Positions 46,607 through 56,573 are shown, counted from the stretch's first letter. The stretch is 64,000 nt of DNA from Agaribacterium haliotis (GCF_002312815.1 NZ_NKQJ01000010.1:143363-207362); one strand, 5' to 3'. Notes: generated by a model from the letters alone, not told the origin. Program-made: numbers and translations.

Positions 46607-49135
46607 TTAGTCAGAAATGCTTTCGTAGTTATTTGCTTCAATTCGCACAGGCTTAATACCTCGCTGTTGCTCGGCCTGCTGGCAGATCATGCCCAGCTGC
46701 GCATTGAGCTGACGATTACATTCACCAAGCGCTTTGTAAAACGATAAAAAGTATTCCTGTACTGCATCAATATCGAGCTTTTCTAAGCTGGGTTTGCTTT
46801 TTAAGCGGCTGCGAATACGCGCGGCCAAGTTATCGTACTCCTCATCAATCAGACAGGGATATTTTTCCATGCCACTTAGCGCTTTATCGCAAGTTAGCAG
46901 CAGCTCTTTACAAATGCGTTCAATACGTTTTTTGTGATTGTCTTCGCCCTTGTCTTTCATGCGCTGTTCGAGCACGGGCAGATACGCTCGCTTGAGCTGC
47001 AGTTCGCGCAGTTTCACTCCCAGCGAACTAACGCCGCTTAGAATTTGCAACAACTTGATGGCTCTTTTTCTGCGCGCTCCGTCGCGCTGCAATATCGAAG
47101 CGAGCAACAAACGCTTGCCCATCAAGCTGCAGAGTTTGTTATTGGCGGTCAGCCATGCGGACCAATCTTTTTTTGCCTCTTTTAGAAATTCATCAAGATA
47201 GCGATACTGTTCGTCGCTAAAGGCAAGTTCGTCGGGGTCAAACTGATAACCCGCCTTGCGAATTTCACTGGCAATAGCAAACTTCAGAAAATTATTTTTA
47301 ATTGCACTGTAGTTTTGCTTTAGTTTTAAAAAGTCGGCCGTGTGATGGCGCACTCTGTCGTTACACAAATTCAGCTGCTCAAGCAGCTCTTGCTCACCGA
47401 GGCCGGCGATCGAATCGGCACTCGGAATACGCCAAAAAACGCGCTCTTCAAACCAGCGATTAAAGTACTGGTTGATAAAGTCAGCGCGAAGTTTCTCTTT
47501 GACCGCCTGTTTGGCGAACTGTCTCACCCCCAGCAACGACTCGGCGTCGGGCGTAAAACCAAAACCATGGTAATAATCGAGACTGGCCTGGCGATTGAGT
47601 TCGGACCAGCGGGAAAAAAGCTCAGCCGCAGCTTGCTTTGGCCAGGCCAAACCTTCGATGTCGAGCTCCTCTGCCATCACCAAACGATCGCGGTCACTCG
47701 GAAAAGCCAAAGCCACACGGGTTTCACCCGACTCCAGCGCCTCGTCGAGCTTGCGTTTTTGCAAAGTATTCAACTCGTCGAGATGATGGGCGATTAGCCC
47801 GGCAATACTGTCGACCAGCTGAGGCTTATTCACTTCCTGGAATACTTGTTCAGCACAGAGCTCCCAGGCTGCTTCATAATACAAACGCTGGTACAAAGAC
47901 TGAGAAAATTCGCGCGAGCCGACTATCGCAATCGCAGAGCGATCGGCAGCTTTAAGCAGAGGCCTTTGCCAGGCTCGAAGCAAGCATTCATACCAGCGCA
48001 GTGGATTTGAAAATAAACCCGCTGTCGCATTCATATAGATTTTTTTCACACGCGAGACAATACCGCTGGCCGGGCGCTCGCTGTCATCAAAAAAATCCGT
48101 ACTTGTTGCCAGGCGAGACTGCAAAGCCTTAGTACTCGCGTCGGCCAAGGCCTGCACCGGGTTGCGCAGCAGCGCGAGCTGCTGCACCAGCACACAGGCC
48201 ATTTGCGCGTGCGTCAGCTGGGCCAGCTGCGGCAAACTCAAACGCAGTTGATAGCTGCCCTGCCAGAAGCGCAGCAGTGTGCAGCGGTAACTGGCTTGCG
48301 TTTGAATTTCACCACTGAGTTCGATGACATCTGGTACCGGCATCAACAAAGCATCACAAACGGCTTTCAAGCTGGCGATAAATTTGCCTTGCTGGCCCTG
48401 GTTGAGCTTGAGCTCAGCGCTGTGCGGCTTACCATTGGCGGCCCATAGCGGGCGCAAAACAATGGCAAAAACAACCAACATGAACAGTGCGGGCAAAACA
48501 GACGTCAGCAGATAAGGCGCCAGCGAAAAAGTCTCGGCAAACAGCGGTGCCGCCAGGCGCTCGAGCGCCCACAGCGGCAAAAGCGCCAGCAGCAGCAAAT
48601 ACACACCAGTTAAAGTGATGTTGGCAGCGAGCATCGCCAAGCTCGCGAGCACTGCCGGCAGGGGCTTGGGCAGAGCCTGCAGCTGAGTCAGGTCGACAGG
48701 GCAGGCTTGCGCGGGCGCGGCTAGTGCCGCTGTAGATGCTTTGGCCCGGGCCTTTTCTGCCTGGCCCGGTTCAGCCTGGTCTAGTTCAGTTTGGCCCGGT
48801 TCAAGCTGCGCCTTTTCCGGCGCGGCGTCAGTTTGCTCCGCTGTGTCCGGTGTCGAAGCCGGCGGTGATTCACCTGCAACGACAAGCTCGACAGCAATGC
48901 CCTGAGCTTCAAAAGCTTGGCGCAGCTGTTCCGCGCGGCTGTTCGGCAAGGCTTTTTTTATGCACACGGGGCGGCCGCCGAGCAGTGTCGCAAGGCCCTG
49001 TTCGTTAAGCTGTAAACGCTCTCTAAGCCACTTCCGAGCCTGTTGCTCATCGTAGCCGGGGCGAACAAAGCCGCTGACAAAAACCGAACTGAGCTCGCCC
49101 TCACTGGTGCCGAGCTGCGCAGTTACTGATGACAT
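46607..49135 (-). CDS. Membrane protein with a degenerate M48 peptidase domain
   Basis: An 842-residue protein. Residues 15-82 (VFVSGFVRPGYDEQQA, later GRPVCIKKALPNSRAEQL and FEAQGIAVEL) resemble a bL12 C-terminal-like helix-strand domain. A Gln/Ala/Pro-rich linker follows, then two pairs of membrane helices (about 160-240). An M48-like region comes next, in which LTHAQMACVLVQQLALLRN aligns with the usual L-AHELAHLRN helix. The HExxH residues are all replaced (Q, Q, L), and the distal Glu motif reads LLKAADRS. It is therefore very likely an inactive pseudoprotease. The last 400 residues are helical and charged, without a known domain. No partner gene is obvious. Confidence 0.75.
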   Translation of the reverse strand: MSSVTAQLGTSEGELSSVFVSGFVRPGYDEQQARKWLRERLQLNEQGLATLLGGRPVCIKKALPNSRAEQLRQAFEAQGIAVELVVAGESPPASTPDTAEQTDAAPEKAQLEPGQTELDQAEPGQAEKARAKASTAALAAPAQACPVDLTQLQALPKPLPAVLASLAMLAANITLTGVYLLLLALLPLWALERLAAPLFAETFSLAPYLLTSVLPALFMLVVFAIVLRPLWAANGKPHSAELKLNQGQQGKFIASLKAVCDALLMPVPDVIELSGEIQTQASYRCTLLRFWQGSYQLRLSLPQLAQLTHAQMACVLVQQLALLRNPVQALADASTKALQSRLATSTDFFDDSERPASGIVSRVKKIYMNATAGLFSNPLRWYECLLRAWQRPLLKAADRSAIAIVGSREFSQSLYQRLYYEAAWELCAEQVFQEVNKPQLVDSIAGLIAHHLDELNTLQKRKLDEALESGETRVALAFPSDRDRLVMAEELDIEGLAWPKQAAAELFSRWSELNRQASLDYYHGFGFTPDAESLLGVRQFAKQAVKEKLRADFINQYFNRWFEERVFWRIPSADSIAGLGEQELLEQLNLCNDRVRHHTADFLKLKQNYSAIKNNFLKFAIASEIRKAGYQFDPDELAFSDEQYRYLDEFLKEAKKDWSAWLTANNKLCSLMGKRLLLASILQRDGARRKRAIKLLQILSGVSSLGVKLRELQLKRAYLPVLEQRMKDKGEDNHKKRIERICKELLLTCDKALSGMEKYPCLIDEEYDNLAARIRSRLKSKPSLEKLDIDAVQEYFLSFYKALGECNRQLNAQLGMICQQAEQQRGIKPVRIEANNYESISD

Positions 49136-49260
49136 TCTATTCTCACAAAAAAATTTCTAGCGCATTAGAACACTTGCATAGAAGCAGTCCCAGCGAGCAA
49201 ATCACAGAAGCGCAGACTGGCAGCACAAAGTGTTAGCTTGTTGATCGGGACCTGATGACA

Positions 49261-49629
49261 CTAGTCGCGACTGCTTTGCATGGCGTCAAGGTAGGCGTCC
49301 ATCTCTTCCCAACTGGCAAAGATCTGCAAATCGGGGATGGCTTTGACAATATCAAACACTTTTTCAATATGAGCTTTGCGGTTAACCACCGCTACTTTGC
49401 CGCCGTGAAGCTGGAGCTTTTTCAGGGCCATAAAAATCGAGCGCAGGCCCGCTGAACTGATGTACTCGAGCTCGGCCATATCAAATACCAAGGTTTTAAC
49501 GGTCTCCGGCACTTGCGTATTTACCAGCACATCCAACTCTTTGGCGGTGTCGCCGTCCAGGCTACCACCGAGGTGCACACGCAACAGGCCAGCTTCAGTC
49601 AACGGCTCTACTCTGGTACTCAAAGGCAT
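49261..49629 (-). CDS. STAS-domain anti-sigma-factor antagonist
   Basis: A 122-residue STAS protein. The phosphorylatable Ser is in MAELEYISSAGLRSIF (about Ser58/59). Such proteins bind an RsbW-type kinase when dephosphorylated. It lies 21 bp downstream of a PP2C phosphatase gene that also carries an RsbW-like ATPase, so the two probably form a partner-switching pair. No sigma factor or separate anti-sigma gene is nearby. Confidence 0.9.
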   Translation of the reverse strand: MPLSTRVEPLTEAGLLRVHLGGSLDGDTAKELDVLVNTQVPETVKTLVFDMAELEYISSAGLRSIFMALKKLQLHGGKVAVVNRKAHIEKVFDIVKAIPDLQIFASWEEMDAYLDAMQSSRD

Positions 49630-49650
49630 GATCTTATCCTTAACTTACGA

Positions 49651-52011
49651 TTAATCTAAACCGAGCCTGAGGCTCAGTATGTTTTTATTGTAACGGTGAC
49701 AATAGCTCAGGTCGCGGCTAAATTGTTTTATCAAACCCAAGCCCAGGCCGCCAATTTGTATTTGCCCGTCATCACCGGCAGAACTCTGGTATTGCAGTGG
49801 GTCAAAGGCCGGGCCGGTATCCCTATATTCAAGCACTAACTCGCGCTCGTCCACCGCCAGCAGCAGGTCAAATTGCGCTTTGGCGTGGTGGCGACAGTTC
49901 ATAAATAACTCTTCTGCAACCAGCTTCAGCGCAAACTGGGCCGTATCACTTGCACCAACTTGCACCGCCCAATTCTCCACCGCCACCAAAAAGGCCGTTA
50001 ATTCAGCGCTGCCCGGGTCGAGAGCAATGAAATCCTTGCAGACCGTCAACTCGGGTGCCGAAACAAATGCGCTGGGGGGGCGCCACTGCAAAACCAGGGC
50101 GGTGCGATCGTCGTTTTGCGCGGCGCCGGCGCAAAACTGCTCAAGCGCGTCATAAAGCGCCTCACCACGCGCGCCCACTTTGGCTTCAGGGGCATTTAAA
50201 GCTTCAGCATTTAAATGCTGTAGCAAGCGCGGCAGGCCAAAACATTCTTGAGAAGCATTAAATGCCTCATCTATACCATCGCTGTAGAGCAACAACTGCT
50301 GAGCCTCGCCCAACTGAAAGGACTGGCTGCGATAGATAGCACCATCGTAGAGGCCGAGCGCCGGCCCCCCATCGAGTTCCAGAGGCTGGCTCTGGCGGCC
50401 AATTAATATCGGCTCGGGGTGCCCGGCACTAAGCACAGAAACTTCGCCACTGTCGGTATCAAGCTCGGCGACAATTAAGCTGACAAACATGCACTCGTCG
50501 TTGTCCTCACACAGCTCTTTATTGAGGCTATCAAGCAGAGCTTCCAGGCCGAGGCCCTGATGGCCAAGCGCTGACATCAAGGTCAAGGTACGCGCCATAA
50601 ATAGTGCGGCCGGCATGCCCTTGCCGCTGACATCGCCCACCGCGACCAATACTTTGCCAGGCTTGTGCTGGATAAAATACAAATCGCCACCGACCTGACG
50701 AGCCGGAATCAAGTGCGCCCACAGCGCAGCGCCATCAAAACTCTGGCTGTAACGGCCCTCGGTACCGGCGAGCAGGGCTAACTGAATATCACGGGCTGCG
50801 CTCAGTTCCGCTTCAAACTGGCTGCGCAGCGCTGTCTCAGCTTGTAGGTTGTCGAGATACTCACGCAGGCGCCGCTGCATCGATACAAACGCATCGCTCA
50901 GCTGCAGCACTTCTCGCGATGTCGCTTTAACATCAATCGGAACCTTAAGATCGCCGGCGCCTATGCGCTGGGTGTGCTCAGCAAGAGAGGCCAAAGGTTT
51001 GGTCAGTGACGCAATAATGCGCCAGACCACCGCCACCACCACCACCAGGGCCAAACATGCCACCAATAGCAAGCGCCAAAGGTAGGCGTTGAGCGGGGCA
51101 AACATCTCATCTTCGGGAAATGCAATCATCATCGGCCAACCGCTTTCGCTCAAGGTTTTACTGGCAACAAAACACGAGACCGGCCGCTGCGGGCAAGGCA
51201 GATTCAAAATGCCCTGCTGGCCCATTAATAATTCCGCTTCAGCGGCGAGCCAAGCTTCGCGATTGTGCTCTGGCGCCACCGAGGCAAAAGGCCGCATCAG
51301 TAAGGAGCTATCCGGGTGGCTAATTACCCTGCCCTGACGGCTGAACAACATGCCAAAACCACTGTCACCGAGCTTTATCTGGCTAACGATCTGCTGCAAA
51401 CGCTTGAGCTCTACGTCGGAGGTCAATACCGCCAGCAGTTGCTGCTGACCATCGAGCTCGGTCAGTACCGGCACGGAATACGTCGCCATTAACACATCGC
51501 CGCCGCCGCGATCAAAATAGGGCTCGCTCCAGTACGGCTGAAGACTTGTTTGAACTTCGCTGAACCAACTCTGCTGGCGATAGCGGTAATTGTTGTTGGC
51601 AAGGTTTTTATACTCAAGCGCGCCGGCCTGGCGGTAGACGTAGGGAGACATGGCTCGCTCTACCCACGGGTGCTCGGGGTTTAAAGCCACGGCGGCGCCA
51701 AATAATTCAGCATTGCTGCGCAAATACGAAAATAATAATTGGCGCAGAGCATCTTCGTTGAGTTCGTTTTGGGGGAACAGTGCGGCAAAAGTCTGTACCG
51801 AATGTTCAACACTCGATAACAGCTCTTCTATTTGCAAGTCGACGTCGGCAATAATTCCTTGCGCTTCAAGGCGGCTCGACTTAAGTATGTATTGACTTGA
51901 GTTCCGGTACTCAAGCACCAGCAGCAAACACACCAAGACAGCAATTGCGCTGCACAGCCACAGTGACAACCAGCTTGTAATGGACGGCGCACCAGCTCTG
52001 CTAAAGCCCAT
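49651..52011 (-). CDS. Sensor PP2C (SpoIIE/RsbU) serine phosphatase with RsbW-like ATPase domain
   Basis: A 786-residue membrane protein. A first helix (14-35), a dCache-type periplasmic sensor to about 315 (YKNLANNNYRYRQQSWF, SEPYFDRGGGDVLMATYS) and a second helix near 320-341 are followed by HAMP. A PP2C/SpoIIE domain follows (GGDLYFI, VGDVSGKGMPAALFMA, then DDRTALVLQW). A C-terminal HATPase_c of the RsbW type has VAEELFMNCRHHA and GGLGLGLIKQF. It would sense an outside signal and set the phosphorylation of the STAS protein encoded next, with kinase and phosphatase in one chain. In the operon it comes first. Confidence 0.92.
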   Translation of the reverse strand: MGFSRAGAPSITSWLSLWLCSAIAVLVCLLLVLEYRNSSQYILKSSRLEAQGIIADVDLQIEELLSSVEHSVQTFAALFPQNELNEDALRQLLFSYLRSNAELFGAAVALNPEHPWVERAMSPYVYRQAGALEYKNLANNNYRYRQQSWFSEVQTSLQPYWSEPYFDRGGGDVLMATYSVPVLTELDGQQQLLAVLTSDVELKRLQQIVSQIKLGDSGFGMLFSRQGRVISHPDSSLLMRPFASVAPEHNREAWLAAEAELLMGQQGILNLPCPQRPVSCFVASKTLSESGWPMMIAFPEDEMFAPLNAYLWRLLLVACLALVVVVAVVWRIIASLTKPLASLAEHTQRIGAGDLKVPIDVKATSREVLQLSDAFVSMQRRLREYLDNLQAETALRSQFEAELSAARDIQLALLAGTEGRYSQSFDGAALWAHLIPARQVGGDLYFIQHKPGKVLVAVGDVSGKGMPAALFMARTLTLMSALGHQGLGLEALLDSLNKELCEDNDECMFVSLIVAELDTDSGEVSVLSAGHPEPILIGRQSQPLELDGGPALGLYDGAIYRSQSFQLGEAQQLLLYSDGIDEAFNASQECFGLPRLLQHLNAEALNAPEAKVGARGEALYDALEQFCAGAAQNDDRTALVLQWRPPSAFVSAPELTVCKDFIALDPGSAELTAFLVAVENWAVQVGASDTAQFALKLVAEELFMNCRHHAKAQFDLLLAVDERELVLEYRDTGPAFDPLQYQSSAGDDGQIQIGGLGLGLIKQFSRDLSYCHRYNKNILSLRLGLD

Positions 52012-52132
52012 AAGAATCTTCCCGCTATAATTATCTGCGCCAAAAATGACCGCAGTGTAACATGAACATCATTGGCCCCAAGCCGTCATAGTGCTAACCT
52101 TCAAGGCTTGATAAATGCCACGGAGTTAAGGC

Positions 52133-54583
52133 ATGAGTACGGCATCAAATACCGAGACGAATACACCATCAAGCCCCTCGCCTAAAACTAACAAGCGCTT
52201 AGCACCGCTTTTAAGAATTTTACTGATTTGCTTGGCCGCGCTCGCGACTGTCGTCGCCATCATTATTTTATGCCTTTTCCTGATCGACTTTGGCCACTTT
52301 AAAAAACAAATTGCCGCCTATGCCAGCGACAAACTCGGCCGGGAAGTACGCATAGACGGCCCCGCACGTTTAAAAATACTGCCGCGCCCAACCCTTAGAG
52401 TAGAGGGCCTCAGCGTTCAAAACCCGAGCTGGGCCAGCCAAAAAGAGCTGTTACAAATGCAGCAGCTCGACTTTTCTGCATCGTACTTCGAGCTGTTTCG
52501 CGGCACCGCCATTATTGACCGCCTCTACGTTAAAGGCCTTAAGGTCAATATCGAATACAATGGCGACGGTAAAAACAATTATCAGTTTACCGATTCAGCA
52601 AAAGCAAAAGACACAACTAAAGCGCCAAAAGAAAAAACACCGAGCAACAGTGGCCAGTGGCCATTGCTGCTTGAAAAACTAGAGCTCAGTGACAGCAGTG
52701 TCCATATCTATCGCCAGGGCAAGAGCCTGCTTGATTTGGAGCTCGATTTAATTGAGCTTAGCTTCCCCGACGAAAACAGCTACCAGCTCGATTTAAAGAC
52801 AACAGCAAACCAACACAAGATTACCGCCAAGCTCGACATCAACGATATTAGTGCGTTTAGCCGCGGCGATAATTTTGACTACCAACTTCAGGTGAACGTC
52901 GATGACCATCAATTGCACTCTGAAGGGCAGGCGGGCCAGCTATTACAGCAGGTACACAGCAGCGGTAGCAGTGACGTAAGCATAGCCAGCCGTCAATTGC
53001 TTGAGGAATTTGGCCAAGAGCTGCTACACAGTGAGCAGCCACTTAAATTACAGTTAAAACACCGCTTTGAAAAACAGCAACTGCAACTGCAAGGTCACGC
53101 TCTGCAGGATGATGTAGACCTTGCTTTTAATCTACAGCTCTCCGGCGAAAACGTCAGTGGCGAAATCAAACTAAATAGCCTTTACAAGCTCGGTGCACTA
53201 CTGGGTATAAAACAACTGCCCAAGCAAACACTCGCCATAAATACGAATATTGATATCCTCGCCAACAAGCAAAAAATTAATCAACTTGAGCTAAGCATGC
53301 CAACACTGAAAGCAAAGCTCGATGGTGAGGTCGCTGAAAAGATCAAACTCAACTTTAACTTGAGCGGCAGTTCACTTAAAACGCTTTACCCAGACCTGCC
53401 AGAAGAAGCTGTGAAGCTCAGCGGCCACTTTAGCCAAGAAAAGCAGCTAAGCAGCCTAAGGCTTGATAGCGGAGAAATTGCACAGAGTAAAATCAACAGC
53501 CTCAGTTTGGATTATCAAGCTGAGCAAGTACCGCGCATTAAACTTAATGCCGATATCGAAAATATTGTACTTGAGCCGTGGCAAGATAAAAGTGCTGATA
53601 GTAGTAAATCGGCAGAGGCCGGGCAATCCGATACAGCGCCGCAGACGGCAACGCCGCCGCCCAACACAACAGACACCCATTATGTGCTAAAAGACGAAGC
53701 CCTGCCTTGGCAACAGTTAAAACAAGTGAACGCCGACGCCACCATTCGCATTAACGAGATTATCATTGCACAGAACACCCTGAGTAAGATTAAGCTTGAT
53801 GCCGAACTAGAGCAGGGAAATTTAAAGCTCAACGCTAATTTAACCGGCCCTAAAAATAGTGAGCTGGTAACGGATTTAAAAGTTAATCAAGACCAGGTTC
53901 CAAGCGTAGAGCTTTATACCGTCATCAGTGATTTGAGCTACAAGCTGGTATCAAATAGTGAGCTGCAAAGCCCACTTACAAATATCCACATAGACCTGAG
54001 GGCTGAGGGTGAGAGCCCGCGCAAGCTAGGCGAGAACAGCAACGGCAATGTTGTGCTGACCCAGGGCAAAGGCCAGATAGACAACAACTTACTCGGACGT
54101 TTCTCCGGCGATATTGTTGCCCAGTTGGTCGGTGCGCTTAACCCCTTTGCCAAAAAAGAAAAATTTACCCAGTGGGAGTGCACGGTATTTGCCCTGGATA
54201 TTAACAATGGCAAAGCCGATATCAATAGCATGCTCGGCCAGAGCGATAAATTAATCATAGTCGGCGGCGGTAACGTCAACCTAAACAATGAAAAAATCAA
54301 TATTGAATTTAATACCAAGCCGCGCAAAGGTGTTGGTGTCAGTGCCGATATGCTGGTCACCCCTTTTGTACGCTTGGCCGGAACACTTGCGTCGCCGTCG
54401 ATAGGCCTAAACAAAAAAGGCGTATTATTAAGCGGCGGTGCCGCAGTGATGACCGGCGGCATATCACTGCTGGCGCAGGGCATGCTCGATCGCGCAACCG
54501 CAACCGGCGATCACTGCGCTGCGGCTCTTGCAAGCGTGGACCAACTCGAAGCCAAACCATCGGCTGCAACTAAAACACAATAA
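52133..54583 (+). CDS. AsmA-family protein
   Basis: An 816-residue protein with one N-terminal membrane helix (about 25-48) and a large periplasmic part. The AsmA start signature is FKKQIAAYASDKLGREVRIDG, and the C-terminal AsmA region contains GNVVLTQGKGQIDNNLLG and VGVSADMLVTPFVRLAGTL. AsmA-like proteins are thought to help move phospholipids to the outer membrane. A Pro/Thr/Gln linker near 495-515 is less conserved. It is divergent from the phosphatase gene. The gene marC follows after 33 bp. Confidence 0.9.
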   Translation: MSTASNTETNTPSSPSPKTNKRLAPLLRILLICLAALATVVAIIILCLFLIDFGHFKKQIAAYASDKLGREVRIDGPARLKILPRPTLRVEGLSVQNPSWASQKELLQMQQLDFSASYFELFRGTAIIDRLYVKGLKVNIEYNGDGKNNYQFTDSAKAKDTTKAPKEKTPSNSGQWPLLLEKLELSDSSVHIYRQGKSLLDLELDLIELSFPDENSYQLDLKTTANQHKITAKLDINDISAFSRGDNFDYQLQVNVDDHQLHSEGQAGQLLQQVHSSGSSDVSIASRQLLEEFGQELLHSEQPLKLQLKHRFEKQQLQLQGHALQDDVDLAFNLQLSGENVSGEIKLNSLYKLGALLGIKQLPKQTLAINTNIDILANKQKINQLELSMPTLKAKLDGEVAEKIKLNFNLSGSSLKTLYPDLPEEAVKLSGHFSQEKQLSSLRLDSGEIAQSKINSLSLDYQAEQVPRIKLNADIENIVLEPWQDKSADSSKSAEAGQSDTAPQTATPPPNTTDTHYVLKDEALPWQQLKQVNADATIRINEIIIAQNTLSKIKLDAELEQGNLKLNANLTGPKNSELVTDLKVNQDQVPSVELYTVISDLSYKLVSNSELQSPLTNIHIDLRAEGESPRKLGENSNGNVVLTQGKGQIDNNLLGRFSGDIVAQLVGALNPFAKKEKFTQWECTVFALDINNGKADINSMLGQSDKLIIVGGGNVNLNNEKINIEFNTKPRKGVGVSADMLVTPFVRLAGTLASPSIGLNKKGVLLSGGAAVMTGGISLLAQGMLDRATATGDHCAAALASVDQLEAKPSAATKTQ

Positions 54584-54616
54584 CTTCGTGCCATTAAAGC
54601 AAGCGAACTGCGAACC

Positions 54617-55249
54617 ATGACTATTGATATCGAACACCTGATCACGGTGTTTCTTGGATTTTTTGCAATCATGAACCCGATTGCCAATACCGCGGTTTTC
54701 CTCGGCTTGTGTTCAAACCAAGGCGCTGACGAGCGGCGTCAAATCGCGTTGCGTTCACTGAATATTTGTTTTGTCATAGTCGTTTGTTTTGCCCTGCTCG
54801 GTAAGCTCATTTTTGATTTGTTTGGTATCAGCCTATTAGCCTTGCGCTTGACCGGCGGTATTTTAATCTTTGTGGTCGGCTACCAAATGCTGCACGGCAC
54901 CAGCGCCAAAATGCACCAGCAACAGCAAGGCCAAGAACACAGCGACATCGCAATATCGCCACTTGCCGTGCCGATATTGGCCGGCCCCGGCACCATAGCC
55001 ACAGCAATGAATTACAGCGCCGGCGGTTGGCAAAATGTCCTGGGCAGCATCTTAGCGTTTACCTGCCTGTGTTTTATCACCTACATTGCGTTTATCAATA
55101 GCCAGCGCATCGTCAGTAAATTAGGTAATGGCGGCCTGGCAATCGTCACCCGCCTGATGGGGCTGATACTCGCCGTGATCGGCATGCAAATGCTTATCGA
55201 CGGCAGCGACGAGCTCTACAACATGTGGACAGCAACAACGAACTCTTAA
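54617..55249 (+). CDS. MarC-family integral membrane protein
   Basis: A 210-residue membrane protein with six hydrophobic segments. It carries the MarC/YhgN signatures FFAIMNPIANTAVFLGL near the start and PLAVPILAGPGTIATAMN in the middle. The function of the family is not settled; the old link with multiple antibiotic resistance was withdrawn. Possibly co-transcribed with the AsmA-like gene. Confidence 0.92.
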   Translation: MTIDIEHLITVFLGFFAIMNPIANTAVFLGLCSNQGADERRQIALRSLNICFVIVVCFALLGKLIFDLFGISLLALRLTGGILIFVVGYQMLHGTSAKMHQQQQGQEHSDIAISPLAVPILAGPGTIATAMNYSAGGWQNVLGSILAFTCLCFITYIAFINSQRIVSKLGNGGLAIVTRLMGLILAVIGMQMLIDGSDELYNMWTATTNS

Positions 55250-55341
55250 GCACAAACGATATTTTTATAAGCACTTCATAGAACCGTAAGCAAGCCGTGG
55301 TAGTATGCGGCCACTACAACAGCCTGCCTTTTGGGGGAAAT

Positions 55342-55860
55342 ATGAAAAAAATTACAGCAGTCATGGCCGCAACCGGCCTGTTGGTTATGGCTAACAGTGC
55401 GTTGGCCGGCAAAGATAGCGGTCTTTACATCGGCGCCTCGCTGGCATCTTCATCTTACGATGTTGTCAACTCCGGTGGCGACCTCGATGAAACAGATACC
55501 AGCTATAAAGTGTTTGGCGGTTACAACTTCGGCCTTGTACCCTTTTTTGATATCGCAGCTGAAGTTAGCTACTACGACCTCGGCGCCATCAGTGTCGATA
55601 AAAAAGATTACTCGTCGACTGCTCTGGCCGCTTCAGCCTTGGGTGCGTTTAACTTTGGCCCATTTGGCGTATTTGCCAAATACGGCTTTGCCCAGTTAGA
55701 CAGTGACATTTCCGACGTGGACGGCACCGAAGATGCTTACGGCATTGGTGCGCGTTTCCAAATTGGCTCGATTGCTCTGCGTGCCGAGTACGAGCTATTT
55801 GATTTAGCTGACGACGTCGACCTCGACTACGCATCACTCGGTGCAAGCTGGACTTTCTAA
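55342..55860 (+). CDS. Small outer-membrane beta-barrel (OmpA/opacity-like)
   Basis: A 172-residue protein from the ATG at 55342, with GGGGG upstream and a signal peptide MKKITAVMAATGLLVMANSA-LA. The mature part has eight likely strands (GLYIGASLASSSYDV, YKVFGGYNFG, AEVSYYDLG, FGVFAKYGFAQL, YGIGARFQIG, ALRAEYELFD) and ends ASLGASWTF, with the Phe needed for barrel assembly. Function unknown. A terminator follows. Confidence 0.85.
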   Translation: MKKITAVMAATGLLVMANSALAGKDSGLYIGASLASSSYDVVNSGGDLDETDTSYKVFGGYNFGLVPFFDIAAEVSYYDLGAISVDKKDYSSTALAASALGAFNFGPFGVFAKYGFAQLDSDISDVDGTEDAYGIGARFQIGSIALRAEYELFDLADDVDLDYASLGASWTF

Positions 55861-55886
55861 GCCTTGGCATTGGCACCCAACACACA

Positions 55887-55913
55887 AAAGCCCGCTGCAT
55901 GCGGGCTTTTTTA
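55887..55913 (+). terminator. Rho-independent terminator after the barrel gene
   Basis: AAAGCCCGC-TGCAT-GCGGGCTTT forms a nine-pair stem and ends in a T-run. Confidence 0.9.
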
Positions 55914-56014
55914 TTGCTTAATATCTCTCCTATCTAAACAAGCCTGCCTTTAAACCATCTGTGCGTGTTGTTTTGGCACATAAAACAACCACAAAAGCCA
56001 TGCCCTTTGCTATT

Positions 56015-56028
56015 TTGATTCAAGTCAA
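56015..56028 (+). promoter_or_regulatory. FNR/ANR site upstream of napEDABC
   Basis: TTGAT-TCAA-GTCAA matches nine of ten defined bases of the FNR consensus. It is centred about 121 bp before napE. A CTAATG hexamer about 22 bp downstream could be part of a -10 for a class II promoter. Control by low oxygen is inferred. Confidence 0.72.
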
Positions 56029-56142
56029 AGTGATTTTTGGCGACGGCTTTCTAATGGGCCCTATCTCGGTCTTGTAACACGGCTGTTGCTAGACTGAAGA
56101 CTCCGCCTCTCAGGCAAAAACTACAAATTAAAGAGAAGGCAA

Positions 56143-56301
56143 ATGAACAAAGAGACCGATCAAATCACCCGTGGACGGGAGCTTCGCTCCTTTCTCTTCA
56201 TTACCGTCGTGCTGTTTCCAGCCTTAAGTGTTGCGCTTGTTGGCGCGCTGGGTTTTGGCATCTGGATGAGCCAGCTTATTTTTGGCCCTCCGGGAGTTTA
56301 A
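56143..56301 (+). CDS. napE: Periplasmic nitrate reductase small membrane protein NapE
   Basis: A 52-residue single-span protein (MNKETDQITRGRELRSFLFI, then a hydrophobic helix, ending GPPGV). The length, the basic N-terminus and the position directly before napD identify NapE. Its role is not well defined. AGAGAAGG precedes the ATG. First gene of the nap operon; 2 bp separate it from napD. Confidence 0.85.
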   Translation: MNKETDQITRGRELRSFLFITVVLFPALSVALVGALGFGIWMSQLIFGPPGV

Positions 56302-56303
56302 AC

Positions 56304-56573
56304 ATGGGCGAAACCCACATCAGCAGTGTCATCCTGCACTTTCAACCCGAAGCTGCAGAAGCGTTAAAAAGCTACGTAGAGAGCTATGACCACGCGGAGT
56401 TCCACCGCGATCAAGAAACCGAAGGCAAAGCTATTGCAGTATTCGAACTGCCCAGCCTTCATAAAACAAAAAAACTTATAGATGAGCTTCAACAGCAGCA
56501 AGGCGTCGTTTCAGTTTCAATGATTTACCACCACGCCGAAGCTAACGACGCCCTCGAGGAGAAACTTGCGTGA
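56304..56573 (+). CDS. napD: NapA maturation chaperone NapD
   Basis: An 89-residue protein of the NapD family. It has [17 protein letters not shown] at the start and the family's [12 protein letters not shown] near the end. NapD binds the twin-arginine signal of NapA and holds export until the cofactor is loaded. It overlaps napA by four bases (GTGA), so the two are coupled. Confidence 0.93.
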   Translation: MGETHISSVILHFQPEAAEALKSYVESYDHAEFHRDQETEGKAIAVFELPSLHKTKKLIDELQQQQGVVSVSMIYHHAEANDALEEKLA

